Positions 12,303 to 26,039 of a stretch of 64,000 nucleotides of DNA are shown piece by piece; positions within the stretch are counted from its first letter, which is position 1; each line of letters begins with the position of its first letter. Made by a program: the position numbers and the translations under genes. This DNA comes from Larimichthys crocea (Eukaryota; Chordata; Actinopteri; Sciaenidae). The DNA lies in assembly GCF_000972845.2 (NCBI RefSeq), contig NC_040018.1, positions 13,985,157 to 14,049,156 of the forward strand, given 5' to 3'. Below the pieces are notes generated by a model. The model had not been told where the DNA came from. It searched no databases and saw nothing but the letters and a program-made list of their open reading frames with translations.

Positions 12303-15300
12303 GTTTCATTTAAAATAGGACGACCTACATCACTTTTGGATCTGGCTACAGTACAACCTGACCTGACTGTGTCCACCTCCTTTTCAACACTTACCAGTGC
12401 CAACCCATGATTCTTGGACACATAACAAGGAAAACAGAAGGAAAGCAAGAATTTATTTATTTATTAATTTATTCATCAGCTACAGCACACTTCACCTTAA
12501 TCCTATCTGCCACTTTTTTGAGCTTGGTGCTCCATCTTGCAAAATCTAGAAACATGTGTCTGATCTCTGCAAGAGAGTTTTCTAATCATACAAGTAAAAC
12601 AAAAATGTGTCAGCCACATTCAAGGGACATCTTTTCGTGCTGAGATAATGTTGATCAGGCTACTTTAATGAAAGGGGTCATTTTATAAGATTTAATAATT
12701 CGCTAAAGACTGTGTCACAAAGCACTTTTTGCACGTCATCTGTCTTTTTTTCATGCCATCTAACAAAGAACTTGATTTGACATTTTGTCCTCACTGTGGA
12801 ACATAACTTTCCACAAAACCGAATCTTAATTGTCAATCAGACATTTTTCCATGTGGGCCTCAAGGCTCTGGACCAACAAGGAGCTTAGGCTGTCAGAATG
12901 AGTCATCTTCTAGGTCTCATCTTGAAACAGATTTTATAGTCATGTTTTTTATGTGGTGAAACCATTTTTGTTTTATGACTACTGTATTTGGGTTGGATAT
13001 ATTATTACTTTTTAATTTTGGTTTTAAATTTATTTAAACCCCTTTCACTGTGTGCTTTAACTATCTTTCATTGTGCTTGCAAACATCTTTGAGAAAGCAG
13101 TCACACCAGTAATAGAAGAAGTATCTGATGTAGTATCACTTTTGTTCTTGGCAGAAAAATACAACGCAAATTCTAGGAGAAACAAATCAATGTGTTATCT
13201 CAACAGAGCAAAGCCACACTAAATCGTTTACTGCCTTCAGTCATGCGTTGCATAATCACTTCAGAGACTCATTAATTTAAAAAAGGAGAGGGGGGGTTGT
13301 GATGGATGGTACTGTGATGGAGCACATCCAGGACAGCAAAGTTCACAAAACTATTGGAGCTGCCAGTGCTAAATAAAAGTTATGTTCTTTTTCCTGGGAA
13401 GGACTTAGAGCTCTGGAGCAATGGAAAGACAAATGCAGGAAGACGATGACAGATGTTGAAAAACAGAGACATAGTGGGATGACATGAGCAGAAAAATGTG
13501 TTCATCATGTGTGCATCAAACTAGCATGTGTCACTACTGACTGTCTGCCTCTCTAAAATCTGCATTTCACAGTTTGAATAGCTTAAATAAAATGTTTTTC
13601 CTAACTTGTTTGCAATTTTAAGAGACATGTGTCTCTTCAATTTCATGCAGGTGTAAAGAAATTAAAAGCACAAAAAAGAAGTTTTGTTGTCAAAATCAGG
13701 CTGCCTAAGAAGGTCTGAGATAAAAAATAATGACTTGACACTCTTTGCAAAACAGTGCAGGTTCATGACCTCCCAGATGTGACAAGATGAATTTCTACTT
13801 TTTCCTTTCTTTTTTTTCGCACCATTTGCACATTTCAAACATTAAATTGTCACCTCACCACCATCTCCTTGAATGCGTGTTCATGTTATTCCATCCTGTA
13901 ACCGGATGTGACTCACAATATTTGATTTCTGTCTCTGGACCTCCAAAGTATCATCCTCCTGTGTTCTTGATCCTTTAGTTTGACTTCAGCTTGGTCTTTT
14001 TCCAAGTACCCGATCACCACGTGACCTCTGCATTGGTCCTGTGCCAGTGCCAGAGTTCTGGTTAATTTCCTCTCTGTGCTCAGTGGGAGATTTTGTACTC
14101 TCTGTGGCAATGAGACCAGTGCCATGAGATATATATTGCAGGGGCTTATGAAACAAGTTTCTTTCATTCCCTGACATTTTCAGCTGGAGCTAGTGTCATA
14201 GTTATTGAGAAAAGAGACAGCATGTTATCCAAGTTAAAGTTATTTTACATCTTTGCCAGCTGCCACTTCATTTCCCCCAGTGATACAGAAACACACCATC
14301 TAATGTATTCAGGAGTCTTCGATAGACTCTGGTGCAAGTCTTAAGGGAATATACTCAACAGATTCAAGTTTGTTTATCTGGACTGTTAGACTTTTCCCAA
14401 GTCCTGGGAAGAGTCAGGCAGTGGTGTCCAAACACCTACAACACACTGTACAGATGGGACTCAGATGGTTTTTAGACTTTCTATCAACAAGTCATCTGCT
14501 ACGTCAGCTCTGTCACAGCTCATCTCGACCCCTCAACTCAGGCTCTTTTTCATTTCTGAAGTCACATTAGTTCACCCAAACCCATTACTGCCTTTTCACA
14601 GGTGGAAGCCGTAAGGCTGTACAATCTCAACAACCTCAAGAACCAAGGAGCTTCACCCCTGTGCCTTCATCTCTTTCCACCTCAACCACACTGAGAGGAA
14701 CAACATCAAAATCAGGCTGTGAAGGAGACTGTGGAAGAACAAAAACACTGTGACCGGGGCAAGGCATCCTTAGATCTACATAAAGACAGTAAAAAAAAAC
14801 CTCAGAGGAATGCAATAGGCCACGTGAGGGTATGAATGAATAATGGCCTATACAATAGTATCCAGTATCAGAAACTGTGACCACTGTTATAACTTTTCAC
14901 TCTTTGACCGAATCAGTCACAAAGACATACATGGTAGGGACATTTGCTGAGGATCACAATACTCTGAATAGACCTCCACAGGAACAGCACTATTTTGAAC
15001 CCTGTTTGCCAGTCAGACACAACTAATGAGTTCCAGAAAAGCATCTTAGCTGAAGCAGCATCCATCCAATTGAGCGTGTCTGTCAAGATGGTTTCACACT
15101 TGTGTCAGCAGACTGATCTCCAGTAAATGCTTACTACTCACTGCAAAGAGACAACGTCACAAAGAGTGAGTAAGTTGGTTAGCTTAGACGTCAAAGTCCA
15201 ACCACCACTCCCAAAACATAATTTATGGTTCTTTGAGAGACAGAAACAAGTTGGGTTTTTTATTCTACCCCGTCAGAGTGGTCGCCTGGGACAGATTTTA

Positions 15301-16882
15301 TATATAAACTACACTTGTAAATACAGCCATCCACCCACTATCATAATTAGTGACTATCAATTACAGAATGGGAAGAAAAAAAACACTTCTGGTTTATGTT
15401 TTATACCATGATAACATATTGGATGGCTCTCCTAACAAGAAACAGTGCATGTCAAATGAAGTCCAGATACAGCTAGAGAAACATTCCTTTAGAGTGAAAG
15501 CTGTTCATGCAAAATCATGCATAATTACACAAAAAAAGTCCAACACGACATACATTCATCACAACTGTCTGAACCTTATGTGTAAACCTAAATGCAAGTC
15601 ACTATCAGCCTTAAATAGGAAAACTTAAAGCTGAATTATTCCACAATGGCCCACTTACTCATAAAGTCTGGAGTCAGTTTCTGTAAAAGGAGATAAAATG
15701 TGGGAATTATCAAATAAATCGTTAATAAAAAAAAAAAGGGACTAGTTTCTTTGCAGCACACACCAGTCAGTTGTCCAAATCTCCAGGGGAAAAGACACCA
15801 ACAACCTGTCTCACACTCAACGTTAGCTTTTCTGTCTGGGAACCAAACCTTTCCCAGAGTCCCGATGCACTGCTGCAAAAAAGGCATCTTGCAAGGGTCT
15901 TTTCAAAGTCTGGCACAATAAACTCACGACCACAAGCTGGGACTTGGGCACGGAGGCTCGGACTGACATTTATCTTGGCATGAGCAGTCAGTGCCAACGT
16001 TAGTGCAGATAGCCCAATGACATCAGTAACATGGGAAAAGTAGCCTCAGGGCCTTCATTGAGATGCTGATTCCATTTGGCTCTATGAGAACTCATATTAA
16101 TAACATAAGACTGGCAATGAACCTTATTTACAATGCTGCAGCTGTGGGGGATTTGTGTAAAATGATAGCCTTTTGCAACTCTGTCATAACTGAATGATTC
16201 CATTAGCAAATGTTGGAGCTACTTATGCATTGTTCTACTCCATAGAATACACAACACAGCCCGCAAATATAAAAAGCAGGTACTGAAACAAACAATCAGC
16301 AGAAGTCAAAACAACAAAGTCAGTGCCCAACGCAAAAAGTGCTTTATTATCCCCACAAATGAATGATGTTCAATCACACTGCTCTTCATCAGACTAATTG
16401 AGTGTATTCGTACCTCAGTCACCTGTTATAACAAACATTTGTTGCATTGGGAGCTTTCAGTGTGCAGACCAGGTTTTTTATTACTATATATATTTTTATT
16501 TGTACATGTAAATTTATGTACATTTTTATTTGTCATTTTTCTCATATTCACTTTAGTTTTCTTTTCTAATTGAGCTGTATACACAATGATTTTTGCTTCT
16601 TGTCCTTATCCCTTATCCCTTGTTGTTGGGGCACCAGAACCAGATCTGGGCGACTGGGCAAACATAGGCGTGACAGAAGCAGAACATGGCAGAGGTGAAG
16701 AAACTGAAGAGGACAAAAGAGAAGCTCAGAAGAGAAAAAGACAGACAAGAGTAAATCTGTGACAATGGTGAGAGCTTTGTGAAATAAAAGGCTGAAAGAC
16801 TGATGTTGTGCTGGTCTTCTTGCTTTGAAGAGTGAGTAATATTACTTGCTTGATGTTTGGCTGTTAGCAAAGTTTTTGACTC
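12303..16882. other. intergenic, no feature recognised
   Basis: About 4.6 kb with no exon series, tRNA or repeat with clear ends. The many 60-95-codon ORFs look like chance ORFs. Confidence 0.5.
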
Positions 16883-16887
16883 ACTAG

Positions 16888-17260
16888 TGTTAGGTATTTA
16901 GAGATGTGGACCCCGGAGCAGAGACTCACACACACACACAATGGTGAGTGAAAACGAAAAATACTTTAATTCCAAAAAACAAGAGAAACTAAACCAGGCA
17001 GGGAGCAGGCTGGCGGGAGGAGTTCTTCAGGAGCTGGAGTGCAGGTGAGTGGCATGAAGAGGGAGAGAATGGAATGATCTGACAAAGGGCAGGAGTGAAG
17101 GCCAGGTTAAAGAGGTGGAGGAAATGGGCTGAATGAATACAGGTGTGCCTCTGGTGCCAAGGGGAGGAGCCAGCCACACCCCCTGCCTCACACAAGCTCT
17201 GCAAGGAAACAGAAATGGGAGAAAAAAACACACCAAGACATAATAAACTGAACCATAACA
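16888..17260 (-). mobile_element. solo LTR of a retrotransposon
   Basis: A 373-bp element begins TGTTAGG and ends CCATAACA, so it has TG...CA termini with a short inverted TGTTA/TAACA end. It is flanked on both sides by the 5-bp duplication ACTAG (16883-16887 and 17261-17265). On the minus strand a late attaaa-type polyadenylation signal precedes a CA-rich tail, which sets the orientation. No internal gag/pol region or second LTR is nearby, so it is a recombination-derived solo LTR, probably Gypsy-like by size. The lineage is inferred. Confidence 0.82.
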
Positions 17261-17265
17261 ACTAG

Positions 17266-18885
17266 TTTTTGATCATAAGTAATGTAATTATAAGAAATAC
17301 ACATGCACATCTATATTTTCAACAGTGGTATCAGATTCTAAAACTGGTTGTGCCAATTGGCAAAAAATACGAATTTCTACAGAATGTTGCTTTTAAATTC
17401 AATCAAACTGTCACCTGGCTGCGGCAGGATGATTTCAGTGGTTTAATGATGAGAAGCCCGTACAGGCAGTCAGGTAGGTAAGTGCATGTTAACACTGTGG
17501 AAAACCACACAAAAGCACAAAGCAAAAAACATAGCATAGCAAGTAGGAAGAAATGAAAGTGTTAGGTGCACAGTCATGGATACAACAAAATCACACATAC
17601 CAGTGATTAAGCAGATTCTTATCTCCACTTTGTGTGCAATACAACATTGTAGAACTTTGACCAGTGAAGTTAGAGCCTCCACCAATAGCAAATATGGACT
17701 ACACACCTGCAAACTGATTTCCATGCGCAGTACGTCTTGCATTGCCCACATTTTGCCTTGCAATGCAATTGTGATCTCAGTCATCTGCACTCGTGTATAT
17801 GTGTGACTGTAATCAGTTGATGTGGAAAGAAGGGAATGTGTCCAAGGGTATCTGATGGACGGATTGAAAATGGCAATAAAAGGGCAAAGGGAAATGGTAA
17901 CATCACTGGAAATGAGGGACTGATCGGCAGACCATAACAAAAACCAATAAGAAAAAAGCTAAAGCATGTTTTTGGAAACATTCACTACATCTTTATTATA
18001 TCTTAATATTTTCTTGATCCTGAGAAGAGTGTGTTGAGCAGGTATGGCAGGCTTTAAATAAAGGGCTTATGTTTCTATTGATTCATTGTATTGCTCTGTC
18101 TCAGCTCTTCTCAAACTCTGCTTTGTGTCAAAAGTTGACTGTCATCAATCTACCTCCTAAAAAAGAAGTTGACAGTTGTAGTGTGTCACCAGTGTCAAAA
18201 AGATCCATAGAGTCCAGTATTCTGCAAAAATATAGCCGAGTAGTATAACCAGTTCATTCACCCCACTCCAGTTTAAGCCATATCTAGAGTGGAAACTTTT
18301 CCTGAACTTATGACCAGATTTCAAATAGCCAAATATCATGGACCTCCATTTGCCAATTGGAAGAGACTGGTTCACTGTACTGTATGCACAACACACTGTC
18401 TAACACTGTCTGTTATATAGCCTGTCCAAACGTCATCATTTAGAGTCCTGCTTCTGCAAGTGTGATGGATGCATCACATATGTGCAGTGCGCTTAACTGA
18501 ATGCCCTATAATTAATGGCCACTGGAATAAATTGAGGTTAGCAGTTACAGATAGGGAATGCCTTTTTCTCAGAATTGCAAAGGTCAAATAACTCTGGCGT
18601 TATTTTTCCCCACATGTGATGGAAACAGAGCTACTGTATTGTTGAAAGGAGCCTGACAGAGACAAGGGGTAGAGGGACAATTTATGACCTATTCCAAGAT
18701 CCAAAACTGCAGCATATGACACATGGAGGGGGAAGCAGAAGAGTTATACAACATAAAGAAAAACAAAAGTATGCCATGAGCTCACTGACGACATACTGAA
18801 AGAACACCTGGAAATGATCAAGTGTTAAATGTGTTGAAAATATTCAGTCATGATAAGCTACTCTTCAAAAACATGCCTGATTTCC
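17266..18885. other. intergenic, no feature recognised
   Basis: Between the solo LTR and the second MITE copy. No gene signal; the 156-codon minus ORF within it has no recognisable domain. Confidence 0.5.
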
Positions 18886-19181
18886 TTAATGGTCCAGTGT
18901 GTAAGACCTAGGGAGTATGTGCAAAATATGGCAGAAACGGAATATAATATGCTTTTTATTAGTGTATAATCACCTGAAAATAAGAATCGATATGTTTATG
19001 TCCTCTTCCACCGTGACAACAAGGCAGTCTCAGTGGACACAAACATAACATTACTTAACACTGACTCTAAATCAGGCCTTTCACATGTTTCTCCTTCACA
19101 CTAGGGAAGAGATGATGAGGGGATTGCAATTATCAACTACACCACTAGATGCCACTAAATCCTACACACTGCTCCTTTAAA
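18886..19181 (+). mobile_element. TTAA-flanked MITE, copy 2
   Basis: The left end reads TTAA-tggtccagtgtgtaag and the right end taaatcctacacactgctcc-TTTAA, giving terminal inverted repeats of about 22 bp next to TTAA. Internal blocks ttagtgtataatcacctgaaa and ggcctttcacatgttt are shared with copy 3 (25632-25996). The length is about 296 bp, with no ORF. Confidence 0.8.
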
Positions 19182-20789
19182 TTATTTTCCTTTAATTAAC
19201 ATTTTTGTCCTAAATGATCATTTTTAGATTCAGAGGAGTATCATCCACTCTTTCCAAAAAGAATAATTGCTTTCAAGTTACTGTTGTTGCACCCTGCCTC
19301 ACTTCTATATTTACTGAGGATAAATGTTTATAAATTGTTTTGATCGTTGCTGTTAGGACCTCTGACTGATTGGACACACCAAGAGCCCATAAAAAGCCAG
19401 GGTCAGTTTCATCTAAACTCCAAAAGCCCTTCACAGAAAGAAACCTAGAGTTTTGCCAAATCGTCTTATTCCTTCTTCGTCTGTGGTTCACTGGTTGTGT
19501 ACTAGCACAAGCCCCCCTGAGGATAGAGCTATTTAAACAGACAATAACACTGGCCCTTAAGCCCTGTTTACTTGAGCTCAACTTTCCACTTGTGTCAGGG
19601 CTCCACTCAGAACAAAGTGATGACAAGCTCTTGTGCTCCTTGTCAGATTCATACGTTCAATAAGCAGGGATGACCAGCAGAGATGATTCAAAAGAAGCAG
19701 CCAACCATTATCAGCATGTGAATATGTGTTGGCTCCACTGTGGGATGCTGGGAAACAAATCTAGGCTTTGAGTGTGCTCTTTGTTTTAGTGTCTATAATG
19801 AGGTTCACTATATTTAGACTGCTTTACTAACAGCAGGATTATGAGACAGTTCTTTATGCACCCATCATTGAACTTATGGGAATCCATTGAGGAAAAAATG
19901 AGGAGTGCGGAGGAGAGAATGAGGTCTTTTACCAGACCTCATCATTGAGGAGCATTGTGAAAAGCAATGGTGGAAAAAATGTTGCCGGTGCTTTTTCTGT
20001 TCCCGGAAAAAGTGTCTTCAGTTTTCTACATAATACACACAAATTAAATCATTCAAGCATTGCTCACTACTACATTTGTTGTGAATGTATATTCTGTAAA
20101 ATGTATGTATTACAATTTTAAACAAGTACACAATAAGTTTAGCTACACTGGCAGAGTGGATCTAAGGATGGCATTGTCGGTCTGTTGGACAGTCCAACAC
20201 TTTATTGTTTGCTATGAAATTCATGTTCATTCGTGGTCCCCAGAGGATGGAAAAAATGGCTAATTGATCCTGCTACAATAAGGCTGACAGTGAATTGTCT
20301 CAATATGATTGGATGGGTTGGCCTGAAAATGGGTACAGATGTCCATGGTGCAGGAAGATGATTCACACCAACTTTTGTTATTCCAGGATTTTTCATGTTG
20401 CAGGACCAGCAGTTAAAATTTTTCTCTTCCTCACTAAAATCTTATTTATTACATCATTTGAAACCAAATTGCGTTCAGACATTTATGGTTTCCCAAACAA
20501 TGACTACCAGATAGATTTCCGTGAAATTTGGTTAACACACTTATCCAGTACAAACTAATAATAGGCAGTGAGGCAGTACCAGTGACTTATACCTGATGAA
20601 CATCAGCATGTTTATTGTCATTGTGAGCATGATAGCACACTAGGTTTTATTATAGTTTAAAGCACTTCTGCTCCTCGGTACGGTCCTACAGAGCCATTAG
20701 TGTGGAATATTAACATTTGCTAACAGTTATTATAAATTAAGTATGCTACAGATTATAAAAAGCTGCATCACTCTCTATAACAGAGGGAG
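19182..20789. other. intergenic, no feature recognised
   Basis: AT-rich spacer without a gene or bounded repeat that I can name. Confidence 0.5.
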
Positions 20790-20985
20790 GGTGACGGTAG
20801 CTCAGTCCTTAGGGACTTGGCTTGGGAACTGGAGGATGGGTAAAGTCCAGCATGGACCAAAGTATGGAGGGTGGACTGGAAAAGTGCAAGCCCATTTTGG
20901 GCTTATGTGTGTAAAAACTTAAAACTTGAGTGAAAAATAATTTCCACACTGAGGGATCAATAAAGTTTCTATTCTATTCTATTCT
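20790..20985 (+). mobile_element. tRNA-derived SINE, internally shortened
   Basis: The head ggtagctcagtccttaggg looks like a tRNA A box and ggtaaagtcc like a worn B box. It continues through tggaccaaagtatggag and a deleted body to gggatcaataaagtttct and a short (attct)n tail. Head, body and simple-repeat tail are the layout of a retroposed SINE. A long central part of the full-length family, as I remember it, is missing. Confidence 0.72.
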
Positions 20986-22307
20986 TCAACAAATGCAGGA
21001 TTTTAAAACTAAAGATTAATGTAAGATTCTAGTCTTAACCTTAAAATTAGTTCATGCACAATGTCAAATACAAAAAAAAACAACAACAACAAACATGATT
21101 TGAGGAGAGACACCAATCATCTCGTCACTTACTGACAAAACACTTCAAGATGACTTTCTTAATCATCATTCATATATGTATCCTTGAAAAGGGACAAAAG
21201 TATGTTTCAAAACAACATGGATTATGGTTTATACCACAAAGTGCTGACTGTTGAGCATACGCATGTGTGCTCATAGTCTTGTGTTTGATCAATGGGCTGT
21301 GAATCTTCAGCACACTCACCCCAGAATGGAAGTTGAAGGAAAAACTCTGTGTGACTATACATCTACCGGGCAGTGCGGCTTTGTTTAACTGTTCCAGTCC
21401 ACATCGGTTGGCTATGCACCATCACCACAGATTCCTCATCATCTCTCTGACAAACAGCCTTTGTTCTCTCTTTCTGCGACAGAATTCACGTCCCAAGGGA
21501 ACGCAGCCAGGGATTCACTGCGGTGGCGCTCATGCTGAGAAAAACACAATTTGGACCAAACCAAATATAACAGCAATGGGGATACATTATGAAAGCATCA
21601 TCACATGAATTTCCGAGTGGTTTGGCAGCATCAGCACAGGAAGTTGTCACTTAAAATTATGCGCTTTATGGCTTCAAAAGTCATAAAAAGTAAAACATTT
21701 TGTATTACCTGACAGAAAAAAATGTTTTATTACCATTTATAGTTAGCTGTGTAGGGTTCAATGTGAACTGATTCACCTCACCCACTTTATGCATTTGTAA
21801 TATTAAATGTAAAAGTCTCTGGGTTATGACAGACAGAAGAAACAAGATATATTTAAACAAAACCAATTGTCTAGTATCACCATGCTAACATACTCACCAT
21901 GATAAAGCTGACAAGTTATAAAGTTTACCATGTTTACTGTAGTTTAGCATTTTAGCATACTAACATTTGTCATCACAAGTACAGCTGAGACTAATGGGAA
22001 TATCATCGGTTTAGGATATTTGCAAGACCAAAATCACCAAAGGGATTTCAAGTTCATGAGAGGAAGATGAATATCTTTACAGCAATCCAACCAAATTTGT
22101 CAAATACATGAAACTCAAAAAGGACAAATTAACCTGCTGCTAGAGGAAAACACAGGGGATCACTAAAATCATTATAATTTGTCACAATTATGCAAGCTGA
22201 GCAACAGGAATAACACCCAAATGCAAACTCTGAGCCAGAGCTTGATGCAGTTCAATGTTTTAATAAAATGTAAACATAAAAAGGCTCATGGATATGTCAG
22301 GCAGTCA

Positions 22308-22629
22308 GGTAACACTTTACAATACATCAAATTTTGAGTAATTCATTTAGATTTTATGGAGTAGTTAATACTTACTTAATGATTAGTTATTTAAACAAGT
22401 AAGAAAATAATCAGGAACAACTTGGTAATTGATGAATCGTAAGAACTCGAGGGACTAAATAGTAGATAAAGTTGAGTTCCTAGTGAACAGACTGGTAGAT
22501 CGTATATTAACGAATCATTCAGTTTGTATTCATGGATATATGACAATCGATCATTCTGACCACCATTCTTCACAAACTAGTAATCATTTATTCATCATAC
22601 TACAATCAGCCCAAATAAAGTGATACACA
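22308..22629. mobile_element. non-autonomous DNA transposon remnant
   Basis: The left end ggtaacactttacaata and the right end aaataaagtgatacac are imperfect inverted repeats of about 15 bp. Between them is AT-rich sequence rich in taatgattagtta-type motifs. The ggtaacacttta terminus is common in fish DNA repeats. There is no coding capacity. Confidence 0.5.
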
Positions 22630-23977
22630 ATACTTAGTTGTTAGGCTACTAAGTAGCCTCTCATTACTTTGTCATTACCTTATGAATCTTGACTCTTTGT
22701 GTGGTCCCTAGTGCTGCTTCATACAGAGTGGTTATTGAGTGCAGTAGCATAGTTACAAAGAGCCCCAGTCCACACTATTATGTTGTTCCCTAGGTATATT
22801 ATGATGGTGCTAGGTAATCCACTGTCAGTCTGGTATTCAGTTTGGTCATCACAATCTTACAAAAACAGTGACATGAAATGCTTCCATAACTGAATGTAAC
22901 AATTTAAAAGTGACAATGACTCATCTGGAACCTACAGTAACCCTGTCTGCACTATAACCTAAGATCACAAAAATACTGTAAAGTAAATAAAGTGAAATTA
23001 TGCTAGATGACATTTTAACGTATCAATTCCAGATACATTTCAACTGCTCCCTCTTGATAGATGTTTCCATCCACCTTTGGTATCTATAAATCTTATCCCA
23101 TATTTATGATGAGCAACCAGTACTGTCACAACAGTGTTTTGGGAGATAGTGTCTTCTCTCTCTAAATCGAAAATTCCTCCACTCATCTGGCCCATCCCTT
23201 CTGGCTTCCATGAAACAGCTTTTTTATGTCCAGAGATCAAGATCAAGATCTTTCCTGGAGGTCCCGTTTGGAGTATATGAACCATACTGTAATAAGCTCT
23301 TATCCTACCTTCCAAAACCCCAGTAATAAAATTCCCAATATTAAATTCTGATAATAATACCATTAGCACAGCCACACACATGGCTGTCCACCTCTAACCA
23401 TATAAAACTGCACAGAGTGCAAGTGCACAGACCAGTCCCTCTTTAGTGGTTTGTTTTCAAAAGTTCAAAACTCATTTTTGTGTTTGCATGACTCAATGAT
23501 TGTGATCCCCTTCCTGTGTTACCCAGATGATCAGCTTTAGTCAGCAATTTATGCTTAAGGGTGAGTCAAAGCTGTCCCACAACCTTCATTGCAGCAGCAT
23601 AACAAGTAACACAGAACACTATATGCACAAGCATGTGGTAAAAATGGTGACACAGTATAGAATCGAATAAACTCTAATGAGGAAGAACATATGGTTCTAC
23701 CTCTAAATATACACACATAGGAAAATATACATATGTGCAAATGTGCATCCCTTATTATGTTCATCAGCACAACTGCTCAACCCTGTCTGCACAGAGGGAG
23801 TCATTGTACAAAGATATAACAGTTGGTAGAAATGACCTCCAGTCTCTGGTCTTTTTTACAGCGGATGGGAGTTGTTGTCCATAATACTGAGCAGTTTGTG
23901 GAGCATCTTTTTTTCCACAACCAGCTGTGCTGACTGTAGAAATACTCCCCAATGTCTATAGACAAAGTCTATCAGCA

Positions 23978-24167
23978 TTTTGGGCCTTTTTCAAGCTTTT
24001 TATTTAACAGAGACAGCTTGAAGAGTGACAGGAATGTGGGGAGAGAGAGATGGGGAATGACATGTGGGAAAGAGCCACAGGTCAGGTTTGAACCCTGGGC
24101 CACTGCAGCAAGGACTGAGCCTTCGTACATGGGTCGGATACTCTACCAACTGAGCAAACCAACACCC
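23978..24167 (-). mobile_element. tRNA-derived SINE family B, near-complete copy
   Basis: On the minus strand it starts with a tRNA-like head: ctcagttggtagagtatcc (A box) and gggttcaaacc (B box). It then has a body containing cattccccatctctctctcc and ends with taaataaaaagcttgaaaa. It shares the body with the copy at 43386-43520. Confidence 0.8.
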
Positions 24168-25631
24168 CAGCATCCTTCATTTTGAACTCAAGAGTCTTTA
24201 CAAGAGCAGTGGTTCAATAGAGTTGTAATGTTGCGCTCTTTATGGTCCAGCAGAGATGTCGAGGGGACAATTTCTTCTCTTAAAGCCATGCAATGGAGCC
24301 TCAGTGACACGACACATTCATTTCTTGTGTTAGAACCTGCAATAATGGATTCATATCCTAGAAAATATTGGGAAATGATTTAAATGATGGATCAAATTAA
24401 TCAGTGCAGCTGCAAATGTTTGTACAAGTTGTTTTAATGAAATGTTGTCATAAAAATGTTGTTATATGCTGTGAGTCCAAAGTCTGTACATCTGTACTTC
24501 TGACACTTTAATGACAATAAAAAACAAAACAAATGAAACCTTATTGCTATAACCCTTTAAGTCCTATGTGATGCATTTTCTTTGTACAACGAAAAACAAA
24601 ATGTTGCACAATGCACATTTGAGGACAAGGAAACCCAAAGTTGGACCGAGTCCTCAAACTTCTTCTCTTAGCAGTGTGGGGATTTATAGGGTTAGTACAA
24701 ATCTTTGTCTCCATTGACAATAGGAGTACAACAGTCATCCCACAAGCCAGTTGCAGCTGTTTATCAGTAAGGTGGCCAGAGAAATCTCCAACCAGGGCTT
24801 AACTGAAACTGAACATCTGCCTCTAATAAAAGGCCTGGAGGTATGGAGGTTTCTCCACTCTTCTTTCTGTCTGCCATTTTCCTTTTCCCTTCCCATGTGT
24901 TTCCCTCCTTGGTTTAAGTAAATAAGACATGTATTAATGGCATATATACAGTGATCTTATCATCTAAGTGAGCTTGTCACAAACAGCTGTTAAGTGACAA
25001 ATGAGAAGTTCAGCCTGTGAAATGGGGGATTACAAGGTTACGAAATTTTAGCCAAGTCCAGGAAGTTCCTCTTTTTCTTCTGAAATCATTCCACCATAAG
25101 AAGCCATATTGGCAGATTATGTACGTAGTCCTTGAGTAAAACTGATTGCTTCAATTTATTGTTCCACTTCACTCTGCATGCGTACGTCCGCAGGAAGCAG
25201 AGCCAGGTTATGAACATGGTCAGTGATATTCTTCCAAAGATAATGGACAAATCCTGGGTGGCCTGCGTCTACATTTCATTCATAATGCATGACACACAGA
25301 TTTCAGCCTGATGCTTTGGAAAAGTAGATTTAATAAACTCATGAAATCATGTAACATCATATTTTTCATTCACTGCCCTGAGGATACAATAAACAATCTA
25401 TGTACTTGGGATTTTGAGCTATATGATTTTTACTTTGGATGATAATTAAAAAGTTCTCTTGACTTTTTATGGTCTATGAAGTCATAACCTCATGTAGGTA
25501 AGGGTAAAATACTGAGTATTCTGGTTAGTTGACTTGTTAACTTGTTAGGCTATGTTAAACATGACCGGGTAGTTTCAGGGTAGCATGTGTGAAAAATACA
25601 AAATGTTTAAACACATCAATATTGCTTTCTT
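24168..25631. other. intergenic, no feature recognised
   Basis: No gene or named repeat seen. Confidence 0.5.
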
Positions 25632-25996
25632 TTAATGTTCCAGTGTATAAGATTTATGAGGCTTTATTTACAGAATATAAGAGAAATGGTATATAATATG
25701 CAAAACTATGTTTTCATTAGTGTGTAATCACCTGAAATAAAGAATTGCTGTGTTACCTTAGAATGAGCCTTTTATTTATGCAGACACTGCAGGTCCCCTT
25801 CCACAGAGATTTTGCACAACAATGTTTCTACAGCAGCCGAGAATGGACAAACCACACACTTGGTCTAGACGCGGCCTTTCACGTTTTTCATTTCAAAGTT
25901 TTTCATTCACACTAGAAAGGAAAACGTGAGGTGAGGGACTTGCAATCAGCAACTACACCCCTAGATGCCATTTAATCCTTCTCACTGTTCCTTTAA
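25632..25996 (+). mobile_element. TTAA-flanked MITE, copy 3
   Basis: The left end reads TTAA-tgttccagtgtataag and the right end ttaatccttctcactgttcct-TTAA. It contains the same internal blocks as copy 2 (cattagtgtgtaatcacctga, gcggcctttcacgttttt, tgcaatcagcaactacaccc) but is about 70 bp longer. Its end lies about 45 bp beyond the probable crispld2 polyadenylation site. Confidence 0.8.
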
Positions 25997-26039
25997 ACAT
26001 CATGTACTGGACACATCTTTTACAGAAACAGAAATGTGT

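Noticed and set aside
17470..17940. 156-codon minus-strand ORF
   Set aside because: No recognisable motif and no exon partners; it lies in repeat-rich intergenic DNA.
20790..20860. Possible functional tRNA gene
   Set aside because: A-box-like and worn B-box-like strings are present, but the sequence cannot form a full cloverleaf and runs into a SINE body and tail.
23040..23381. 113-codon minus-strand ORF with a protein-like composition and possible acceptor upstream
   Set aside because: I recognise no family in it, it has no splice-consistent neighbours, and ORFs up to 156 codons occur by chance elsewhere in this window. A protein search with a significant hit would reopen it.
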